From: Bacteroidetes bacterium UBA1947
Lineage (GTDB): Bacteria; Bacteroidota; Bacteroidia; Chitinophagales; Chitinophagaceae
Direction of reading: 5' to 3'
Assembly: GCA_002336915.1 (NCBI GenBank)
Contig: DDET01000038.1
Location: 44,599-91,142, forward strand
Length of the DNA: 46,544 nucleotides
Shown here piece by piece: positions 39,901 through 46,544 of this stretch. A model generated the notes under the pieces. It made no database searches, had not been told where the DNA came from, and was given only the letters and a program-made list of their open reading frames with translations. Within the stretch, counting starts at the first letter, position 1. Each line of letters begins with the position of its first letter. The position numbers were made by a program, and so were the translations under genes.

Positions 39901-41415
39901 GTGCCAACAACAAATAATCCTGCTTATACTTATTGCCAGTTTGAAGCCGGCGCGACAGCATTAGCCGCTACAGGTAACAACCTCCAATGGTATACCCAAC
40001 CTACAGGTGGCACGCCTTCATTAACTGCACCCACGCCCAATACCAATACTGCTGGCGCATTCACATGGTACGTTTCGCAAAGCATAAATGGATGTGAGAG
40101 CGACAGGTTGCCCATCGTGGTAACGGTAAACCCCAAACCACAACCTCCTGTTGTAGTCGATATTAGATATTGCCAGGGAGATGTAGCCATGCCTTTAACC
40201 GCGATCGGGCAAAATTTGCAGTGGTATACCAGCGCTATAGGTGGTACGCCACAGTCAACGCCTCCATTGCCATCAACAGCAAATGCTGATTCCGTTACCT
40301 GGTACGTTAGTCAGTCGGACAAAGGCTGCGAAAGCGACAGGGCTGCCATCACTTATATTGTATATTTCAAGCCCGATGCTGCAATTAAAGCATCCAAAGA
40401 TATCGCTTGCCAGCATGATACTATCAGTTTCACTTATACCGGTAATGGAGCAGCGGACTTCGATTACAACTGGTCGATCCCTTTCGGTGCGGTTATAGTT
40501 GCCGGCAGCGGACAAGGACCAGTGCTGGTGCAATTCAATGGTTCAGGTCAGTCTACGGTGTCCTTAACCGTAAATAACCACGGCTGTAAAAGCCCCACAG
40601 GAACATACACCGTTGATATAAAAACTGCTCCGGAAGTTTCGCTCAGTACTCCATCGGAAGCATGTCCCGGTGATACAGTGCATATTGCCCTTAGTTCCGC
40701 AAACGGTGCAATAGCACACTACCTATGGGATTTTGATGGTGGTCATATTCTTATTATTAAGAAGCAGAAAGTTGAGGGTCCATACGCCATAAAATGGAGC
40801 GATGCCGGTATGCATACAGTAAGCCTTCGCGTAGAGAATGATAATGGTTGTTTTTCAAAGGTGTCAGATATGATCAATATCCATCCGTTACCCGAGGCTA
40901 AGATATTATCTGTAAGCAATAGTAACATATGTGCAGGTGATACCATCACTTGTTCTGCTACTACCAATGATCCTAAGAATGAATACCGATGGTTGCCTTT
41001 ACAGTATTTTGATAATGGAGCGGGTAGGGGAACAGCTGTAATGACAGGCACCATAGACTTTACAAGTTATATAACACTACAAGTGACCTCATCATTCGGT
41101 TGTGTGGCTACCGATAGTTTATTGATCAATGCACCGGCATGTTGCACGGTTTCTTTCCCTACAGCCTTTACACCTAACGGCGATGGCAAAAATGATAAAT
41201 TCCGTCCCATTACCACAGTGCACCAGCAGGTAAGTTATTTCAGGGTATTTAACCGCTGGGGCAATATAGTCTACGAATCATTGAACCAAACATCCGGCTG
41301 GGACGGCTCTGTAAATGGAGTAGCCCAGGACATAGGTACTTATTACTACCAGGTAAAGTACAATTGCGATGGCAAAATGATAGAGCAAAATGGGGACTTT
41401 ATATTGATGAGATAA
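36913..41415 (+). CDS. Giant type IX-secreted repeat protein (1500 residues), SprB-like organisation
   Basis: The signal peptide is MRKYLFYCLSAIFFFCSYIG, cleaved near AQA. A lectin-like N-terminal domain follows (about 25-190). There are seven tandem repeats of about 85-95 residues (about 288-915), each opening with N-P-T-T-C-x-G-x-D-G-T-I-T and including L-Y-x-N-x-x-P-Q and A-G-x-Y. Three copies of the Ig-like unit Y-C-Q-G-x-x-x-x-L-x-A-x-G-x-N-L-x-W-Y follow (about 926-1152), then PKD-like domains (about 1153-1400) and a CHU_C type B domain (PTAFTPNGDGKND, about 1415-1500). It is probably a surface adhesin. It follows the 916-residue gene by 38 bp, so co-transcription is likely. Confidence 0.87.
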   Translation: MRKYLFYCLSAIFFFCSYIGNAQAVYQYTSDVGGAPAFVTANLSATNLAKIGGGTNTSCASGFSGFTVPTSYTSYSPSDPAINVDLTPATGYTLKVTSVTVGIRRSGTGPNNCRLAYSVNGGVTWTDKGTDDFPNNSGCGSMTTASWTFPCAGGVVVGSPNYLKFRLFYFNSSNSTGTTQVMNLTINGTVTNACTPPTATISGSTSFCNSGSTTITFTGTPNATVTYNVNNGPNQTIVLNCSGTATLNTGVLNTTTVYNLVSASFGNACSQGLVGSATVTINVAPTITVSSTNPTTCSGNNGTITINGLTTGNSYTVHYTRNAVPMTFVATAVANAIVITGLTAGSYTNIFVTLNGCNSNTIAGPINLVDPAPPAISISSTTNPTTCGGSDGTITISGLVTGNSYVVNYMKNAVPQTLTGTAVANAIVITGLTAGSYTGFNVTINNCTSNTLAGPYVLTDPPAPTITSITSTNPTTCNGTDGTITLHGLLANTTYTLNYTLNNVPQGPLTVTSNMAGDIVISNLSAATYDNFTVARLNCISNVAGPVLLLSPIPPVISNVIFTDPTTCGGTDGTITLIGLFVNTNFSLYYNNTAGPVGPLPVSSDAAGQVIISNLPADVYSNIYVVRSNCTSNIVGPIALSAPLPPVITSVTTANPTSCSGTGSIILYGLLANTSYTASYSFNNNAPQSVTILTDASGNLTINGLPAGSYTNIGVSWLNCISNTFAGPYVLTDPAPPVIANTTFTNPTTCSGADGSITLTGLTANTTYILNYNENAIPQGPLNATTDASGNILIANLSSALYDNITVTFVNCVSNTVGPLTLVDPAAPLITSSAAQSPVNCGGLGSIALSGLLPSMSYTLNYDFNAVPQGPTTVTADASGNIVVSNLPAGVYSNVYLIRLACTSNIAGPFTITYPNPPAAPVTSDVTYCQGDVPQALTASGQNLKWYTTATGGTGLLSVVPVTNAPGSVTYYVSQTVNNCESDRALLTVTVKPKPTVPTTNNPAYTYCQFEAGATALAATGNNLQWYTQPTGGTPSLTAPTPNTNTAGAFTWYVSQSINGCESDRLPIVVTVNPKPQPPVVVDIRYCQGDVAMPLTAIGQNLQWYTSAIGGTPQSTPPLPSTANADSVTWYVSQSDKGCESDRAAITYIVYFKPDAAIKASKDIACQHDTISFTYTGNGAADFDYNWSIPFGAVIVAGSGQGPVLVQFNGSGQSTVSLTVNNHGCKSPTGTYTVDIKTAPEVSLSTPSEACPGDTVHIALSSANGAIAHYLWDFDGGHILIIKKQKVEGPYAIKWSDAGMHTVSLRVENDNGCFSKVSDMINIHPLPEAKILSVSNSNICAGDTITCSATTNDPKNEYRWLPLQYFDNGAGRGTAVMTGTIDFTSYITLQVTSSFGCVATDSLLINAPACCTVSFPTAFTPNGDGKNDKFRPITTVHQQVSYFRVFNRWGNIVYESLNQTSGWDGSVNGVAQDIGTYYYQVKYNCDGKMIEQNGDFILMR

Positions 41416-41435
41416 AAGGGGTTAACAGTACAGTA

Positions 41436-41475
41436 AATGCAGCAGGCCGCACATTATAGTGCGGCTTGTTGCATT
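41436..41475 (+). terminator. Long hairpin after the giant surface-protein gene
   Basis: CCGCAC (41447-41452) and GTGCGG (41459-41464) pair around ATTATA. The stem continues outward through AATGCA/TGCATT with a few wobble pairs, about 17 bp in all. There is no T-run afterwards, so it may be an mRNA 3' stabiliser or a weak terminator. Confidence 0.6.
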
Positions 41476-41573
41476 ATGGGATAACAATGCAATGACCGGG
41501 ATCATAAGATTCTGTAAGCTTTCCCCAAAATTCTATAACAGTCATCTTTGTATTATGCTGACCTTTGTGATGA

Positions 41574-43802
41574 ATGGACACAAAGGAAAATATCATAAAG
41601 CAGTCTTTCCCGGTTATTGGTATGACTTGTGCTTCCTGCGCTGTGAGTGTAGAAAGCATGCTTAAAGCCCAGGAAGGGGTTGTAAATGCAGCTGTGAACT
41701 TGGCCAGTAACACAGTCATGGTGGAATATGCACCTTCAGAAGCTCATACTGAAGATTTTAAAAAAGCTATCCAATCCATAGGATACGATCTTATTATTGA
41801 TGACTCACCCGCAGCTGCACAACAGGCGGAGCATCATCATCACGAAAACTACGCTTCGCTAAAACGCAGAACGCTTTTATCTGTAGCTTTTAGCATACCG
41901 CTTGGTGTCATTGGGATGTTTTTTCTCAAGATGCCTTATGCCACTTATATCATGTGGGTGCTGGCTACACCTGTTGTCATTGTATTTGGCAGGCAGTTTT
42001 TTATCGGGGCGTATAAACAGGCAAGGCATCGCAGTACCAATATGGATACTCTTGTGGCACTTGGCACGGGTATTGCCTACCTGTTCAGCATATTTAATAC
42101 GGTTTACCCTCAATTCTGGACATCACGTGGACTGGAGGCGCATGTATACTTCGAAATATCGGCAATCGTGATAACGCTGATACTACTGGGTAAGATGCTG
42201 GAAGAAAGAGCTAAAGCCAATACATCTTCTGCGATCAAAAAGCTGATGGGTTTAACACCCGATATGGTCACCTGTGTATATGGGGGATATAATTTGGCAA
42301 TGCCCCTTGCCCAGGTGAAACCCGGTGACATACTATTGGTAAAGCCCGGTGAAAGAATACCCGTGGACGGAAAGGTAACTGAAGGTAATTCGTATGTGGA
42401 CGAAAGCATGGTGTCAGGTGAGCCTATGCCTGTACAAAAGTTAGCAGGCAGTAAGGTGATAGCGGGCACTATTAACCAGAAAGGGAGTTTTCAATTGATC
42501 GCGGAGAAGGTGGGTGGCGATACAGTGCTGGCACGCATTATACAAATGGTGCAGCAGGCACAGGGTAGTAAAGCCCCTGTGCAAAAACTGGTAGATAAGA
42601 TAGCTGGCATATTTGTACCGGTGGTAATAATTGTCTCTCTGCTTAGCTTAGTGATTTGGTCTGTATGGGGAGGGGAGAATGGTTTTTCGCACGGCCTGTT
42701 AACAATGGTAACGGTGCTGGTCATAGCCTGCCCTTGTGCATTGGGACTTGCTACCCCTACAGCCATTATGGTGGGTGTGGGCAGGGGAGCAGCAAACGGC
42801 ATACTGATAAAAGACGCGGAAAGCCTTGAGCAGGCCTACAAAGTAAACGCCATAGTGCTGGATAAGACAGGCACTATAACTGTAGGCAAGCCCGAGTTCA
42901 TAAATATTGCCTGGAAAGAGAACGCAAATAAGAAAGAATTGTCTCAGGTATTGCATAGCATGGAGGCAAGGTCAGAACACCCGCTGGCAATTGCTGTGGC
43001 GACTTACTTTCAATCGCAGAATATAGAAGCAATTCCATTAGATGGTTTTGAAAGCGTGACAGGAAAAGGTGTGACGGCCTTACATAAAGGTGTCAAATAC
43101 CTCGCCGGTAGTACTAAGCTCATTGCTGAACAAAGTATCAACGTCCCTTCAACACTACAACAGCAAGCCGACAAATGGCTGGCTGAAGCAAATACTGTTA
43201 TATGGTTTGCCGATGACAAGCAAGCATTAGCAATAATAGCCATCGCAGATAAAATAAAGGATAGTTCTGCGCCCGCTGTTGCGGAACTGCAACAGATGGG
43301 TATTGAGGTCTACATGCTCACGGGTGACAATGCGCAAACGGCAAAAGCTGTCGCCGATAAAGTAGGTATTAAGAACTACCGGGCCGAAGCGCAACCGGCT
43401 GATAAGGCGAACTTCATTAAGGAACTTCAGGCCAAAGGTAAGATCGTTGCGATGGTTGGTGATGGCATAAACGACAGCCAGGCACTGGCACAGGCCAATG
43501 TGAGCATTGCAATGGGCAAGGGCACAGACATAGCTATGGATGTTGCCAAGATGACCCTGCTTTCCTCGGACCTGCAACAATTGCCCAAAGCCATAAAACT
43601 ATCGGGCAAAACGGTACGATTTATCCGCCAAAACCTCTTTTGGGCATTTATTTACAATATTATTGGCATTCCCATAGCGGCAGGCGTTTTATATCCGGTA
43701 AATGGCTTCCTGCTCAACCCTATGATAGCGGGAGCAGCCATGGCGCTGAGTTCCGTATCGGTGGTAACTAATAGCCTTAGGCTCAGATATACAAGGCTTT
43801 AG
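41574..43802 (+). CDS. copA: Copper-transporting P1B-type ATPase
   Basis: This 742-residue protein has one N-terminal heavy-metal-binding domain with GMTCASC (Cys19, Cys22). A His-rich stretch follows (AEHHHHE, about 84-90). The P-type core has the membrane CPC motif (IACPCALG, about 386-388), phosphorylation motif DKTGT (about 430), SEHPLA and GDGIND (about 628-633). The CPC and HMA pattern fits Cu(I) export (IB-1). It is encoded alone here; no copper chaperone or CsoR-type regulator gene is adjacent. It starts at the ATG at 41574. The upstream small plus-strand frame at 41459 is a shadow. Confidence 0.95.
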   Translation: MDTKENIIKQSFPVIGMTCASCAVSVESMLKAQEGVVNAAVNLASNTVMVEYAPSEAHTEDFKKAIQSIGYDLIIDDSPAAAQQAEHHHHENYASLKRRTLLSVAFSIPLGVIGMFFLKMPYATYIMWVLATPVVIVFGRQFFIGAYKQARHRSTNMDTLVALGTGIAYLFSIFNTVYPQFWTSRGLEAHVYFEISAIVITLILLGKMLEERAKANTSSAIKKLMGLTPDMVTCVYGGYNLAMPLAQVKPGDILLVKPGERIPVDGKVTEGNSYVDESMVSGEPMPVQKLAGSKVIAGTINQKGSFQLIAEKVGGDTVLARIIQMVQQAQGSKAPVQKLVDKIAGIFVPVVIIVSLLSLVIWSVWGGENGFSHGLLTMVTVLVIACPCALGLATPTAIMVGVGRGAANGILIKDAESLEQAYKVNAIVLDKTGTITVGKPEFINIAWKENANKKELSQVLHSMEARSEHPLAIAVATYFQSQNIEAIPLDGFESVTGKGVTALHKGVKYLAGSTKLIAEQSINVPSTLQQQADKWLAEANTVIWFADDKQALAIIAIADKIKDSSAPAVAELQQMGIEVYMLTGDNAQTAKAVADKVGIKNYRAEAQPADKANFIKELQAKGKIVAMVGDGINDSQALAQANVSIAMGKGTDIAMDVAKMTLLSSDLQQLPKAIKLSGKTVRFIRQNLFWAFIYNIIGIPIAAGVLYPVNGFLLNPMIAGAAMALSSVSVVTNSLRLRYTRL

Positions 43803-43808
43803 TGTTAA

Positions 43809-43849
43809 TTTGTCAAAAAACTAGGCAAAATGTGCAATAATTTGACAAA
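43809..43849. promoter_or_regulatory. Inverted repeat TTTGTCAAA/TTTGACAAA upstream of dinB-like gene (putative operator)
   Basis: Two 9-bp half-sites in perfect inverted orientation (43809-43817 and 43841-43849) have centres 32 bp apart, about three helical turns. They lie 24 bp before the ATG of a damage-tolerance polymerase. This suggests a repressor site, but it does not match the classical LexA box (CTG-N10-CAG). Confidence 0.45.
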
Positions 43850-43872
43850 ATAGTTTTACCTTAGTGTTTGTG

Positions 43873-45273
43873 ATGCAAGAAGAACATTTCACAAGCATTG
43901 TAAAGGCTAAGGCTGCAAAGCAAATTACCCCTTTCCAGACGTACAGGCAGAACTCGGTTGCTGCCAATACAGATGCTGTGCTAATGTACCTGGACATGAA
44001 CAGCTTCTTCGCCAGTTGCGAGCAGCAGGCTAATCCCGAACTAAGGGGCAGGGCCATCGGCGTCACCACCCATAATAGTCCGTACTCATGTGTCATTGCT
44101 CCTTCCGTCGAAGCCAAGAAAATGGGCGTGAAAACCGGTATGCGGCTGAACGAAGCAAAAACCTTTTGTCCCAATATCATCCAGGTGCTCACCCATCCTC
44201 CTTACTACCGCAGGGTGCACGTCGATATCATGAAGATCCTGCACAAGTACTGTGATGATGTGCTGGCAAAGAGCATAGATGAGGCAGTAGCCAATTTCAG
44301 TTCCTACAGACTGGTGTATGATGACTTCTTGAGTGTGGCCCGGCAGATAAAAGAAGATATAGCCGCCAAATATGATTACCTGCGTTGCTCTATAGGCATA
44401 GCGCCCAACACATTTTTGGCCAAACTAGGCACAGAATTGCAAAAGCCCGATGGCCTGATCCAAATTAATCCCGACAATATAGACGGCTACCTTGCCCGCC
44501 TGCAGTTGCAGGACCTACCCGGTATCGCTAGCCGTAATGCAAGACGCCTGCAGATGATTGGCATTAAAAATCCCCTGGAAATGCGCCATGCATCGGAGGC
44601 ATTGTTGCGCAAGGCCTTTGGCGGCGTGGTAGGCAATTACTGGCACCGCAGGCTCAACTTTGGCGAGGTGGACCAGTACAGCAATGGTATGAACCGTACC
44701 ATGAGCGCCACCCGTACCGTATCGCGCGAGCAAAGGGAATCAAAACAAACACTCGACTCCTTATTGATATCGCTCTGCACCAAGCTGGAGCAGCGCATGG
44801 TGAAGATGGATGTGTTTTGCAAGGAAGCTTCTTTTTTCATTAAGTACCGCGACAATACAAGCTGGGAGACCAAAGTGCGTTTTGCCCAGCCTGTACAGGA
44901 TGCTATGGAGCTGCGCAGGTATTTGCTGAACATGATACAGGAACAGGAGCACACGACCGGCAAAGTGATGTTCAATGACAACACACGCAATATGGGAGTG
45001 GGTGTGCAAGGTTTTATCCTTGGCAGCACCTTGCAGTACAGTCTTTTTGATAACCGCATACAAATGGATAAGGTGCGCAAGGTGATGTACTCATTGAAAG
45101 ACAAGTACGAGCAAAAGAATATAGTGCGTAAAGGGGCTGAGCTTCTAAATCCACACGTGATGCGCGATGCCATCGGTTTCGGATCCGTAAAGGATATGGT
45201 GGTGATACGCGATGAAGATGGCGATGGTGAAGTGGTAAGGAACCAATACTTGCTTGAAGACGAAGACGACTAA
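43873..45273 (+). CDS. dinB: Y-family DNA polymerase (DinB/Pol IV-like)
   Basis: Translesion polymerase of about 466 residues from the ATG at 43873; a GTG at 43864 is also possible. The catalytic carboxylates are in YLDMNSFFASCEQ (Asp near 41) and KSIDEAVANF (Asp/Glu near 134-135). The palm and fingers include RCSIGIAPNTFLAKLGTE, then the thumb with DLPGIASRNARRLQ and a little-finger domain. A C-terminal acidic tail (LLEDEDD) is long for Pol IV. I call DinB-like over ImuB because the active-site Asp/Glu are intact. It is followed by a radical SAM gene that starts 67 bp after its stop. Confidence 0.88.
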   Translation: MQEEHFTSIVKAKAAKQITPFQTYRQNSVAANTDAVLMYLDMNSFFASCEQQANPELRGRAIGVTTHNSPYSCVIAPSVEAKKMGVKTGMRLNEAKTFCPNIIQVLTHPPYYRRVHVDIMKILHKYCDDVLAKSIDEAVANFSSYRLVYDDFLSVARQIKEDIAAKYDYLRCSIGIAPNTFLAKLGTELQKPDGLIQINPDNIDGYLARLQLQDLPGIASRNARRLQMIGIKNPLEMRHASEALLRKAFGGVVGNYWHRRLNFGEVDQYSNGMNRTMSATRTVSREQRESKQTLDSLLISLCTKLEQRMVKMDVFCKEASFFIKYRDNTSWETKVRFAQPVQDAMELRRYLLNMIQEQEHTTGKVMFNDNTRNMGVGVQGFILGSTLQYSLFDNRIQMDKVRKVMYSLKDKYEQKNIVRKGAELLNPHVMRDAIGFGSVKDMVVIRDEDGDGEVVRNQYLLEDEDD

Positions 45274-45340
45274 TGAAACAGCCGAAAAAATGCAAACTAA
45301 TCAACAGATCAACCGTTCAACGAATCAACTAATAAGCACT

Positions 45341-46414
45341 ATGATAAACCAAATAGCAAACGATCGCTTTGAAAAGGGCAGGGGAGCGCAGTACAATCCT
45401 AAGAACAAGTTTCTGAAAGGGGAGTATGTGCAGGAGCATGCAGAGGGTATAGATGAATGGGAACAGGAGGTGCGCAAGACGGAATATATATTCGACGATA
45501 GCCGCACACTGGTGAATGAAGTGAAAAGCCCAGATGTAGGCATGTTGTATTCGGTCAATCCCTACCAGGGTTGTGAGCATGGTTGCATCTATTGCTATGC
45601 GCGCAACTCGCACGAGTACTGGGGCTACAGCGCAGGTGTCGATTTTGAGAGCCGCATAGTGGTGAAGAAAAATGCCCCGCAATTACTGAAGAAATTTTTT
45701 GAAAATAAAAACTGGCAACCGGCCCCGATATCCTTATCCGGAAACACTGACTGTTACCAGCCCATTGAGCGCAAAATGCGCATCACACGCAAACTGCTGG
45801 AGATATGCCTTGAATACCGCAACCCTGTTGGCATACTCAGCAAGAACGCACTTGTGCTTCGCGACCTGGACATTATACAGGAACTCGCGAAGCACAACCT
45901 TGTGCGCGTGTTCAGTTCGATAACCTCTCTCGATGAAGACCTGCGCAAGCTCATGGAGCCACGTACGGCCTCTTATCGCTCGCGCCTTAAAGTAGTGGAA
46001 ACCTTATCTAAGAACGGCGTGCCCACGGGCATTATGAATGCGCCGATAATTCCCGGACTGAACGACAGCCATATGCACGATGTATTGAAAGCTGCATCGG
46101 AAGCAGGTGCCAAGTGGGCGGGCTATACGGTGGTGAGGTTGAATGGAACATTGGGTGGCATCTTCCACGACTGGCTGTACAAGGCCTTCCCCGACAGGGC
46201 CGAGAAAGTATGGAACATGATCTGTGAATGCCATGGCGGAAAAGTAAACGACAGCCGCTGGGGCGACCGCATGGTGGGTGACGGCAAATTTGCGGAGATG
46301 ATCAAAACACAGTTCAGGATATACTGCAAGAAGTTCAACCTGAACGAGACAAAACTGGAAATGAACACCAAAGATTTCAGAAGAATAAAAAACGGGCAAT
46401 TGCCATTATTTTAA
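45341..46414 (+). CDS. Radical SAM protein, PA0069/spore-photoproduct-lyase-like family
   Basis: Starts at the ATG at 45341 (MINQIANDRFEKGRG), giving 357 residues; an ATG at 45254 would overlap the polymerase by 20 bp with a Thr/Asn-rich leader. The Fe-S motif is CEHGCIYC (C-x3-C-x2-C, about 78-85) followed by YARNSHEYWGY. Later blocks include SGNTDCYQPIERKMRITRKLLE, IMNAPIIPGLND, and WAGYTVVRLNG. This matches the PA0069-like radical SAM family related to SplB. The substrate is unknown. Its position behind a translesion polymerase suggests a DNA-damage role, an inference. Confidence 0.83.
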   Translation: MINQIANDRFEKGRGAQYNPKNKFLKGEYVQEHAEGIDEWEQEVRKTEYIFDDSRTLVNEVKSPDVGMLYSVNPYQGCEHGCIYCYARNSHEYWGYSAGVDFESRIVVKKNAPQLLKKFFENKNWQPAPISLSGNTDCYQPIERKMRITRKLLEICLEYRNPVGILSKNALVLRDLDIIQELAKHNLVRVFSSITSLDEDLRKLMEPRTASYRSRLKVVETLSKNGVPTGIMNAPIIPGLNDSHMHDVLKAASEAGAKWAGYTVVRLNGTLGGIFHDWLYKAFPDRAEKVWNMICECHGGKVNDSRWGDRMVGDGKFAEMIKTQFRIYCKKFNLNETKLEMNTKDFRRIKNGQLPLF

Positions 46415-46427
46415 AAATTTTTTAAGT

Positions 46428-46494
46428 CCCGATAGGGACGATATATCGGTAGCAAATAGTGAACCCCAATTAAAATAAAGTCCCGTAGGGACGA
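46428..46494. repeat. Bacteroidota dispersed hairpin repeats (GTCCC/GGGAC)
   Basis: Two hairpins, GTCCC-GATA-GGGAC (46428-46441) and GTCCC-GTA-GGGAC (46482-46494), each continue into GATATAT/GAAATAT. I recognise this as a family of dispersed intergenic repeats in Bacteroidota. The tail 46495-46544 shows no gene. Confidence 0.65.
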
Positions 46495-46544
46495 AATATT
46501 GTTGAATGGGATTTTTTAAACTCATGAGACATCGAACAAACCAA

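Noticed and set aside
41459..41665. Small plus-strand gene upstream of copA
   Set aside because: It overlaps copA in another frame and has no protein-like pattern; a shadow frame.
43809..43849. LexA box
   Set aside because: The half-sites TTTGTCAAA/TTTGACAAA are too far apart and lack the CTG-N10-CAG layout.

Overview
The window looks like a chromosomal segment of a Bacteroidota bacterium, most likely Chitinophagales-like. Three large secreted proteins end in the gliding-motility-type (CHU_C, type B) sorting domain used by the type IX secretion system. Starts lack clear Shine-Dalgarno sequences, TAnnTTTG-type -7 elements precede some genes, and Bacteroidota-style dispersed hairpin repeats lie between genes. 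No rRNA or taxonomic marker is present, so the genus is not determinable here.

Left host flank (1-6740): a partial iscX and an ISC-type [2Fe-2S] ferredoxin; a tightly coupled ung - plsC - DUF2520 operon (minus strand); a secreted protein of unknown role; a fumarylacetoacetase-family hydrolase divergent from a hotdog thioesterase plus a small CWC zinc-finger-like protein; a membrane class III adenylate cyclase; and tRNA-Met(CAT).

Integrated island (6694-26666): the last 48 bp of the tRNA-Met gene region are repeated exactly at 26619-26666, giving attL and attR around about 20 kb. A Bacteroidota-type tyrosine recombinase lies just inside attR, and paired TAGTACAACA-like sites lie near both ends. 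Inside is a second recombination and mobilisation module that looks proteobacterial: P4-type integrase, AlpA regulator, a stand-alone ArdC-N-like domain, VirD4/TraG coupling protein, an oriT-like nest of inverted repeats, MobC and a VirD2-like relaxase. There is no type IV secretion channel, so the island looks mobilisable rather than self-transmissible. Cargo sits in the gaps: a deoxyribosyltransferase/TIR-like protein with a histone-H1-like tail; a GNAT protein; a three-gene membrane cassette (lipoprotein coiled coil, membrane coiled coil, four-helix membrane protein with a pYEATS-like tail) placed directly behind traG; an alpha/beta-hydrolase-GNAT fusion; two lipoproteins with a serine recombinase; and a nuclease-helicase pair resembling Hachiman (HamA/HamB). 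This is a plausible defence island carrying several uncharacterised candidates.

Right host flank (26668-46544): the terminator that presumably followed the tRNA before integration; an esterase-TPR lipoprotein whose natural start appears to be ACG; an RRM RNA-binding protein and several small genes (DUF5678-like, winged-helix, KTSC); an acyl-lipid desaturase; three tandem type IX-secreted repeat proteins (772, 916 and 1500 residues); a copper P-type ATPase; and a DinB-family polymerase followed by an SPL-like radical SAM protein. The window ends in dispersed Bacteroidota hairpin repeats.
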